From Promethearchaeota archaeon (GTDB lineage: Archaea; Asgardarchaeota; Lokiarchaeia; Sigynarchaeales; SOKP01), in contig WJKD01000330.1 of assembly GCA_014729315.1 (NCBI GenBank), positions 1-12,767 of the forward strand: a stretch of DNA of 12,767 nt, given 5' to 3'. The notes beneath the pieces are model-generated. The model worked only from the letters and a program-made list of their open reading frames with translations, was not told the origin of the DNA and did no database searches. Below, piece by piece: positions 7,289 to 12,767 of this stretch. Both the position numbers and the translations under genes were made by a program. How positions within the stretch are numbered: position 1 is the first letter of the stretch; each line of letters opens with the position of its first letter.

Positions 7289-8197
7289 TTAATGATTACA
7301 AACTGTAGTAAAACCCCGGTTATTAATTCTCTCAACGATCTCATTTAAGTTTTCTTCGGTCAAATCCCCCATATCTTTATAAATATCACCCATACCCATT
7401 TTTTCGTATTTAGTTTTCGCCATTTTATTATACGGCATTAAATGGACTTCTCCCATATAATTTATCTTCTTCAAGAAAGACGTTATACCGTCTATAGCGT
7501 GATTATCATCGTTAACTCCCGGGATAATTGGAATTCTGCAGATAATCCCTTGATCACCAACGATTTTATGTATCTTTTCAAAATTAAACAAAATCCTCTC
7601 GTTTGAAACGCCCGTAAATTTTTTATGAATATCAGGTTCGAAATGCTTAATGTCGAACAAAAATAAATCGATGAGACCAACGAGCTTTTCGACAAGACTT
7701 TCTTTGAAGAATCCGCACGTTTCAATCGCAGTGTGAATGCCTTTTTCTTTCAAAGCTTTTAGAATTGAGATAAGAAATTTAGGTTGAGCAGTAGGCTCTC
7801 CGCCAGAAATGGTTACTCCTCCACCTGAATTATCGTAGAAGGGTTTATCAACCATTATTTGCTTGATAATCTCTTCGGTATCTATAAATTTCCCAACAAC
7901 TTCCATCACTTGGTTAGGGCAAACCTCGACGCATGTTCCACATACATCACATTTATCGTATTCTCTTATTACGGACTCTTCTGAGATAATTAAGGCTTCG
8001 TTCGGGCACACTTCAACACATTTACCGCATAATATGCATTTTTCACGAAAGTAAGAAACTTGAGGGTTAAAGATCTGAGATTCTGGGTTATGACACCATA
8101 AACAATGTAAAGGACAGCCTTTTAAGAAAACGATTGTGCGAATCCCCGGACCATCGTAAATGGCATAATGGGATATATCGAAGATTACACCTTTCAT
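7289..8197 (-). CDS. Glycyl radical enzyme activase (radical SAM with two ferredoxin clusters)
   Basis: The activase uses SAM and an electron to abstract hydrogen from the radical glycine of the partner enzyme encoded directly upstream. Counting from ATG 8197 it has 302 residues, typical for activases of non-PFL glycyl radical enzymes. In order: IYDGPGIRTIVFLKGCPLHC with the radical SAM cysteines C28, C32, C35 (CX3CX2C, WCHNPES); a ferredoxin-like insert with C54/57/60/64 and C83/86/89/93 (two [4Fe-4S] sites); then ISGGEPT (129-135). PFL activase proper lacks the ferredoxin insert, so this is the CutD/glycerol-dehydratase type. A longer frame opens at TTG 8266 and would overlap the partner by 62 nt, but the family N-terminus (KGVIFDI, then the glycine loop) fits ATG 8197, 7 nt after the partner's stop. 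There is no Shine-Dalgarno, so coupling to the upstream gene is likely. Confidence 0.95.
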   Translation of the reverse strand: MKGVIFDISHYAIYDGPGIRTIVFLKGCPLHCLWCHNPESQIFNPQVSYFREKCILCGKCVEVCPNEALIISEESVIREYDKCDVCGTCVEVCPNQVMEVVGKFIDTEEIIKQIMVDKPFYDNSGGGVTISGGEPTAQPKFLISILKALKEKGIHTAIETCGFFKESLVEKLVGLIDLFLFDIKHFEPDIHKKFTGVSNERILFNFEKIHKIVGDQGIICRIPIIPGVNDDNHAIDGITSFLKKINYMGEVHLMPYNKMAKTKYEKMGMGDIYKDMGDLTEENLNEIVERINNRGFTTVCNH

Positions 8198-8204
8198 ATT
8201 GGGT

Positions 8205-10775
8205 CTATACCATGGAATGTTCGGTTCTAGATATAATTTCGTCTTGAATTTCTTTTCCAAGATCAACGAAGTATGCTGAATACCCTCCTACTTTCACGAT
8301 TACATTTTTATAATTCTCAGGATCCTTCTGAGCGGATCTTAAGACCTCTGTAGAAACTACCGTGGGTTGAAGCTGTTCGCCGCCTAATTGAAAGTAGGTT
8401 TTGATTAACGAAATCCATTTTTTTTGCGACTCTTTGGTTTTTCCTATTCCAGACGGGTGCATTCTGATATTAACCGCACATCCCATAACATGTTCGTATG
8501 GAAGAGCTGTCACGGATTTTAAGACCCCCGTTGGGCCGTGATTCTCGACATTATAAGGATTACAACTCGCAGCAAACGGTTTGCCAGCTAATCTTCCGTC
8601 GGGAGTTGCTATAGAGATCCTTCCGTCGTAAGTATGCGTTGTCATACTGTTTATAAACGGCGCGTAAAAGCCTCCTTTAAACGTCTTATATTTGTAGGTT
8701 TCTTTAAACATATGGGTCGTAATCTTTCTGGCGATCTCGTCAGATTCGGGATTGCCGTTGCCCCATTTCCCGTCTAATTTTGTGATTAGTTCGTGGATCC
8801 ACTCGTAGCCGTTTGTGAAATTATTATCAACTGCCTCAATCAATTCCTTAAATGTGAACTTATTTTGTTCGAAGATCAGTTTCTTGATAACATACAGCGA
8901 GTCTACCGTGTTAGCGATACTTGTCATAAATAAAATACCTTCGCAATCGTAAATTGCTCCTCCTTCGGTTATGTCCTTTTTACTTTTTAAGCAACCTTGC
9001 ATAAATGCTGAAATTAAAGGGGCAGGTAAATATTTCGCATATAGTTTATCGCGTATTATTGACGCATCGACTATTTTTTTTATCATATTATCTGTTTGGG
9101 CGTAAAAAGCTTCCAGAAATTGTTCAAAAGTACTAAAGTTGTCAGGATCCCCTGTTTTTAGCCCAACATCCTTTACCATTCCAACAAGAGTTTGGGCATT
9201 CCCGTTTCTCAGAGCCATGTCGAGCGTGCGACACAACAATATCGAAGAGAATCCTTCTCCACCTGTTTTACCAGGAGCGCACATGTCAACGCAACCAGTG
9301 ATCGCGTATCCGTACGCATCTTGCTCTGTGAATCCTCGATTGGATAAAGATTGGATGCATATATCGTCGTTCATCAATGATACGCTCGAAACTCCGTTAT
9401 GATGGAGCTCTGCTATCTTACTCCAGAGTTCGTTGGGAGTTTCCTCGTGAATCCTAACAGCAAAATTGAGCGACGCTCGAGAACCATCGGCAGCCTCTAG
9501 CATAAGATAAGTTAGCTCGTTAGTAGCATCAGTTCCATCAATAGTAAGCCCGCCTAAAGTTACTGGCTCTGAACCCTCGTATCTTTGGCTAAATTCGCTT
9601 GAAGCGTTAGAATAAGGTCTCATATTATGACTCATTATTTTTAGGAAGAGTTCCTCCAATAATTCGCGCGCTTCTCCGGGGGATATTTTACCTTCTTGAA
9701 CATCTCGAGCGTAATACGGGTAAAATATTTGATCGAGACGACCAGGTGCGTGTACATTAAATGGTACAGCCAATTCTACGGCAGTTTTTACAGTCCAATA
9801 GGATTGCAAGGCTTCTTTAAAGGTGTTTGCGGGATTAAAAGGAACATTTTTACAAATTTCATATATTTCCGATAGTAGCTTCTTCTTTTCTGGATCGGAA
9901 ACATTTTCAAGTTGTTCTTTTACGGTTTCAGAAAGCTTGCGAGCGTATGCAATAACTCCTTTAAGTGCAATATCAATGGATTCTAGAAAATTATTTTGTT
10001 TTTCAGTCAAATTGGGAGTATTATTTGCGATATTATGTACTTCTTCTCTCATTTTCAACAAACCCTTCTTAATTGGAGTTTCGTGATCAAGAATCAAATG
10101 ACCTTGCCAGACCCCAAGAGCGGATCCTAAAGAAGTGACCATGTCATTTTGAGCAGTAGTTCGAGGTAAACTTTCGATAAAGTTTTCAAATTCTCCGGGA
10201 TAAATCCCCAAATCTCTGAAATCTTTAGCCAATAAGTCTGCGATCGTTTTACCTTCCCAATAGGGAATTAATTCGTTTTGGAGTATTTCTTTATCCACTT
10301 CACCTATTCTATATGGATTAATATCTCTCTTATCTAAGGTATCAGTTCCGAGACTAGGCATAGCAACCCCGATCTTCTTGGTATTTTCAATGATATCAAT
10401 TAAATTCATGCCCTTTCTATCCATATACTCCATGAACTTTTTGTTGCCCTCTTTTGCAAACTTTCGCATTTTCTTTTTATCTAATTCGATGTCGAACACT
10501 TTATTGAATAATCCACGTTCGATATCGATTGGTATTCCGAGGAAGTTTTCTGTCCACGTACCTACAATTCTATCGTCCTCGTCAATGTCAATCTCTATAT
10601 TTTCGTATACATTTTTCATCGCTAAGGAAACGCGAATTCCTAAAGGGATGTTCTTAGCTTCTGTTTCTCTCCATTTATCGGTGTAAAATTTAGCCCTTTG
10701 AATAGAAATAACGGGGATTTCCTCCAAAAACCTTGTTCTTAAGCGGTTAATTCTTTCATTTACCAATTTTTGCAT
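8205..10775 (-). CDS. Glycyl radical enzyme (PFL/glycerol dehydratase-like), substrate unknown
   Basis: This 856-residue protein has the full ten-stranded barrel layout of the PFL/CutC/glycerol dehydratase superfamily. Signatures are PYWEGKT (171-177), HAPGRLDQIFYPYY (342-355), LGGLTIDGTDATNELTYLML (407-426), the thiyl-radical loop GCVDMC with C495, IATPDGRLAGKPFA (722-735), GPTGVLKSV (747-755) and the C-terminal glycyl loop VKVGGYSAYFVDL (827-839), with G831 as the likely radical glycine. Dehydratases and eliminases of the family usually carry GCVE; here the acidic residue is Asp497, with an extra Cys499. The usual Arg of RVxGY is Lys828. There is no CC pair as in true PFL, so formate acetyltransferase activity is unlikely. 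The activase lies 7 nt downstream. No microcompartment, transporter or downstream enzyme gene is in view, so the reaction cannot be assigned. The enzyme is oxygen-sensitive and presumably cytosolic. Confidence 0.95.
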   Translation of the reverse strand: MQKLVNERINRLRTRFLEEIPVISIQRAKFYTDKWRETEAKNIPLGIRVSLAMKNVYENIEIDIDEDDRIVGTWTENFLGIPIDIERGLFNKVFDIELDKKKMRKFAKEGNKKFMEYMDRKGMNLIDIIENTKKIGVAMPSLGTDTLDKRDINPYRIGEVDKEILQNELIPYWEGKTIADLLAKDFRDLGIYPGEFENFIESLPRTTAQNDMVTSLGSALGVWQGHLILDHETPIKKGLLKMREEVHNIANNTPNLTEKQNNFLESIDIALKGVIAYARKLSETVKEQLENVSDPEKKKLLSEIYEICKNVPFNPANTFKEALQSYWTVKTAVELAVPFNVHAPGRLDQIFYPYYARDVQEGKISPGEARELLEELFLKIMSHNMRPYSNASSEFSQRYEGSEPVTLGGLTIDGTDATNELTYLMLEAADGSRASLNFAVRIHEETPNELWSKIAELHHNGVSSVSLMNDDICIQSLSNRGFTEQDAYGYAITGCVDMCAPGKTGGEGFSSILLCRTLDMALRNGNAQTLVGMVKDVGLKTGDPDNFSTFEQFLEAFYAQTDNMIKKIVDASIIRDKLYAKYLPAPLISAFMQGCLKSKKDITEGGAIYDCEGILFMTSIANTVDSLYVIKKLIFEQNKFTFKELIEAVDNNFTNGYEWIHELITKLDGKWGNGNPESDEIARKITTHMFKETYKYKTFKGGFYAPFINSMTTHTYDGRISIATPDGRLAGKPFAASCNPYNVENHGPTGVLKSVTALPYEHVMGCAVNIRMHPSGIGKTKESQKKWISLIKTYFQLGGEQLQPTVVSTEVLRSAQKDPENYKNVIVKVGGYSAYFVDLGKEIQDEIISRTEHSMV

Positions 10776-10788
10776 AATTATCCCTTAA

Positions 10789-10815
10789 ATAATTAATTAT
10801 GTTAAAAATATTAAA
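10789..10815 (-). promoter_or_regulatory. Possible promoter/operator of the glycyl radical operon
   Basis: A TATA-like TTTAATATTTTTA (10815-10803) is centred about 33 nt upstream of the ATG, and a perfect 12-bp palindrome ATAATTAATTAT (10789-10800) lies between it and the start. The palindrome would sit close to the transcription start, where a repressor could act. All of it is A/T only, so chance is a real alternative. Confidence 0.3.
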
Positions 10816-10890
10816 GAAGCTACTAGAAGTAATTTCAATTGAATTAAATAATTTTTTCTTTATATTTATCTCTATTTTTAAATATAATTT

Positions 10891-10931
10891 AAAGAAAATC
10901 AGAGATTTCTTTTTCTACCAGAGAAATCTCT
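10891..10931 (-). terminator. Hairpin and T-rich tract over the pyrK stop codon
   Basis: A 10-bp perfect stem (10922-10931 with 10901-10910, AGAGATTTCT type) with an 11-nt loop begins inside the last codons of pyrK and ends at its TGA. On the minus strand it is followed by TTTTCTTT (10898-10891). It resembles an intrinsic terminator at the end of the pyrDK operon; the U-rich tract alone may suffice in archaea. Confidence 0.45.
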
Positions 10932-11759
10932 CGTATATTTGCCGAAATCTGAGATTTTTCTAAGCTGTTCTGAATTGAAGATAGGTCCGTCTTTACAAAC
11001 TAGTAAACCTATGGGATCAAGAGCGCACAGTCCGCATAAACCACAACCACATCTCATCATTCTTTCCAAACTTACTTGTAATTGAATGTTGTAACTTTCG
11101 CATATCTTAAAGAGTTTGTATAGCATTTTTTCTGGGCCACAAGCATACGCTATGCTATTTGAGAGGTGTTCAGAATTATTAATCTCAATAAGTTGTTTAA
11201 ATGTATCCGGAGCAAAACCTTTTGAACCGTAACTCCCATCGTCTGTACAATAAACTACTTGAAGGCCATTATTTTTATAAGTTTGGAAGTCTTTACCATA
11301 TCCAAAATTATTAGAGCTCTTAGCTCCATACACAACAGTGAATTCGTAATTTTTTTGTAAACTAGACGCTAAAAACTTAAGAGGTGCCATACCTATCCCT
11401 CCGCCGATAAGATAAATGTCTTTAGAATCCTCTCCAGGAAGCTGAAAGGAGTTACCCAAAGGACCTCTTACTCCAATATAATCTCCAACTTTCATTTCTT
11501 GTAAAGCATTCGTACATTCACCCACAGCCTTAACAGTGATAGTCCAATCTCCATTTTCGTTATAATCAGATATAGACATGGGGATTTCATCTATACCAGG
11601 AACCCATATCATAGCGAATTGGCCTGGTAATGGAATAAGAGTATTATTGTTTTCGTGTTGAGGTTCATTTACCTCTAAATTAAAAATATAGCTTTTGATA
11701 TTCGTGCATTCTTCAACAATCTTTTTTATCTTCACTGTCTTTATAATATTCTTAGACAT
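10899..11759 (-). CDS. pyrK: Dihydroorotate dehydrogenase electron transfer subunit
   Basis: PyrK carries FAD and a [2Fe-2S] cluster and passes electrons from PyrD to NAD+ in class 1B dihydroorotate dehydrogenase. It has 286 residues. The ferredoxin-reductase-type FAD barrel spans about 1-110, with PLPGQFAMIWVPG (43-55), PMSIS (60-64) and VGDYIGVRGPLGNSF (91-105). The NAD(P)-binding half follows with IYLIGGGIGMAPL (115-127) and AYACGPEKML (204-213). The C-terminal cluster ligands are probably C237, C242, C245 and C255 (RCGCGLCGLC ... VCKDGP). C239 is an extra cysteine where Ile or another residue is common. It overlaps pyrD by 8 nt and has GAGGT inside the pyrD 3' end, so translation is coupled. 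Related reductase subunits (for example of sulfide dehydrogenase) look alike; the pyrD partner decides the call. Confidence 0.94.
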   Translation of the reverse strand: MSKNIIKTVKIKKIVEECTNIKSYIFNLEVNEPQHENNNTLIPLPGQFAMIWVPGIDEIPMSISDYNENGDWTITVKAVGECTNALQEMKVGDYIGVRGPLGNSFQLPGEDSKDIYLIGGGIGMAPLKFLASSLQKNYEFTVVYGAKSSNNFGYGKDFQTYKNNGLQVVYCTDDGSYGSKGFAPDTFKQLIEINNSEHLSNSIAYACGPEKMLYKLFKICESYNIQLQVSLERMMRCGCGLCGLCALDPIGLLVCKDGPIFNSEQLRKISDFGKYTRDFSGRKRNL

Positions 11760-12678
11760 AATCTGGAACCTCTTGAGTTTTAAATTGATGGGATAACCCT
11801 TTTAGATCAGATATAGATTTAAAACGATTTTTTTTAAGATATTTTATTAAATTTTCAAGAATATCCTTGATAATATTTACTCCTCTATACAGAGCTGTTC
11901 CAATTTGAACTGCAGAAGCTCCCGCTAAAAAAAATTCAACTATATCTTGCCATGAATCAACTCCACCACAGGCAATGATTGGAATGGTTAATTTTTTATA
12001 CAAATCGAACACATGCTTGACCGCAATAGGATGAATTGCTTTTCCCGAAAGACCTCCACTACCATGTGCTAAAATAGGTCTATGCGTGTTCACATCAATC
12101 TTAAGAGAAGCGATAGTGTTAATCGCAACAACGGCGTTAGCTCCGGCTTTCTCAGCAGCAAATGCTATTTCGGTTAAATCGGTAACATTAGGGTTTAGCT
12201 TGACAAATATGGGAATCTTTAGTTGATTTTTCACTTTTGAAACCAAGTTAGACGTGAGATCTTTATCCATTCCGATAGATGAAACATTAGCGTGAGGACA
12301 GGACACATTCAATTCAATGGCGTCAGCACCTGCTTTCTCCGCTTTTGTTGCGACTTCAATATAGGCATCTATAGTTTCTCCAAAGACGCTAACTATTAAA
12401 GGAAGACTATATTTTTTAATTTCTGTAATTTCCTTTATAAAGTGATCGATACCCGGATTTCCAAGCCCTACTGCGTTCAAAAAAGTTCCCCGATAGACCT
12501 CAATAATGGAAGGATTGCCATAGCCAATCCGAGGCTTCAAACCTATGGATTTAGAAGTAACAGCTCCCGCACCGGCATCAATTACTCTTTTCATTGAAGA
12601 AAAGGAGACTCCAAGGATGCCCGAGGCGAGAATTATTGGGCTTTTTAGTTGTAAACCCGAAAAATTTACTTGTAGCAT
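11752..12678 (-). CDS. pyrD: Dihydroorotate dehydrogenase catalytic subunit, class 1B
   Basis: PyrD oxidises dihydroorotate to orotate on FMN, the fourth step of de novo pyrimidine synthesis, in the cytosol. At 308 residues it is the usual class 1 length. The (beta/alpha)8 barrel shows PIILASGILG (14-23), TSKSIGLKPR (41-50) with the FMN-contacting Lys43, NAVGLGNPG (68-76), ELNVSCPH (122-129) with catalytic Cys127, VKLNPNV (159-165), INTI (186-189), GGLSG (208-212) and the FMN phosphate site CGGV (237-240) and QIGTALYRG (258-266). Cys as the base defines class 1 (class 2 uses Ser), and the overlapping pyrK makes it class 1B, which uses NAD+ and suits an anaerobe. It is the first gene of the operon, with a TATA-like box about 40 nt upstream and no clear Shine-Dalgarno. 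Confidence 0.97.
   Translation of the reverse strand: MLQVNFSGLQLKSPIILASGILGVSFSSMKRVIDAGAGAVTSKSIGLKPRIGYGNPSIIEVYRGTFLNAVGLGNPGIDHFIKEITEIKKYSLPLIVSVFGETIDAYIEVATKAEKAGADAIELNVSCPHANVSSIGMDKDLTSNLVSKVKNQLKIPIFVKLNPNVTDLTEIAFAAEKAGANAVVAINTIASLKIDVNTHRPILAHGSGGLSGKAIHPIAVKHVFDLYKKLTIPIIACGGVDSWQDIVEFFLAGASAVQIGTALYRGVNIIKDILENLIKYLKKNRFKSISDLKGLSHQFKTQEVPDYV
11768..11772 (-). promoter_or_regulatory. Shine-Dalgarno motif of pyrK within pyrD
   Basis: GAGGT on the minus strand lies 8 nt before the pyrK ATG, within the last codons of pyrD. It supports the ATG at 11759 as the pyrK start and initiation independent of, or coupled to, pyrD termination. Confidence 0.7.
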
Positions 12679-12713
12679 TATTATTATCTATTGTTCAATA
12701 TTATTAATATTAT

Positions 12714-12725
12714 AATTATATAAAA
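12714..12725 (-). promoter_or_regulatory. Possible TATA box of pyrDK
   Basis: The minus strand reads TTTTATATAATT, about 40 nt upstream of the pyrD ATG, which would give a leader of roughly 15-20 nt. The surrounding DNA is nearly all A/T, so several other positions could serve. Confidence 0.4.
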
Positions 12726-12767
12726 GTAAAAATTCGTATTAATTATACATATTTAAGAGTATTATTG

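Noticed and set aside
7863..8054. Plus-strand frame of 63 codons with repeated TSTH-like pieces
   Set aside because: It is the antisense of the activase's paired ferredoxin motifs, whose internal similarity creates the repeat.
8205..10775. Calling the glycyl radical enzyme pyruvate formate-lyase (pflB)
   Set aside because: It lacks the adjacent CC pair of PFL and pairs with a ferredoxin-type activase.

Overview
This is an AT-rich window in which every gene lies on the minus strand, so transcription runs from high to low coordinates. The gene set points to an anaerobic archaeon. GatD and GatE form the archaea-specific Glu-tRNA(Gln) amidotransferase, the ribosomal protein L2 is of the archaeal/eukaryotic short type, and Elp3 is a single-subunit archaeal form. 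TATA-like boxes occur a short distance upstream of several starts, and true Shine-Dalgarno motifs appear mainly inside operons. A glycyl radical enzyme with its radical-SAM activase means life without oxygen. An Asgard (Lokiarchaeia-like) source is a reasonable guess, but nothing in the sequence proves it.

Layout from right to left (transcription order). pyrD-pyrK (12678-10899) is a two-gene operon with an 8-nt overlap; it encodes class 1B dihydroorotate dehydrogenase (pyrimidine synthesis), and a hairpin plus T-rich tract sits over the pyrK stop. Next is a two-gene operon (10775-7289) encoding a glycyl radical enzyme of unassigned substrate and its ferredoxin-containing activase. elp3 (7164-5533) follows on its own. 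gatE-gatD (5372-2078) is an operon with 10 nt between the genes, a textbook Shine-Dalgarno motif overlapping the gatE stop, and a five-codon in-frame upstream ORF before gatE. A stand-alone gene for ribosomal protein uL2 (1919-1200) has its own TATA-like box. The window ends in a 342-nt gene-free stretch with a (TTTG)6 microsatellite, then the 5' part of an M19 (membrane dipeptidase family) gene cut by the window edge.

The middle of the window is a translation neighbourhood: GatDE makes Gln-tRNA(Gln), Elp3 modifies wobble U34 of tRNAs, and uL2 is a peptidyl-transferase-centre protein. The metabolic part (GRE/activase, PyrDK) has no obvious functional link to it. I found no mobile elements, CRISPR array, tRNA or rRNA. 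The least explained items are the glycyl radical enzyme with a GCVDMC active-site loop, the isolated uL2 with Ser in place of the acidic residue before its key His, and the M19 protein that lacks half of the classical metal ligands.
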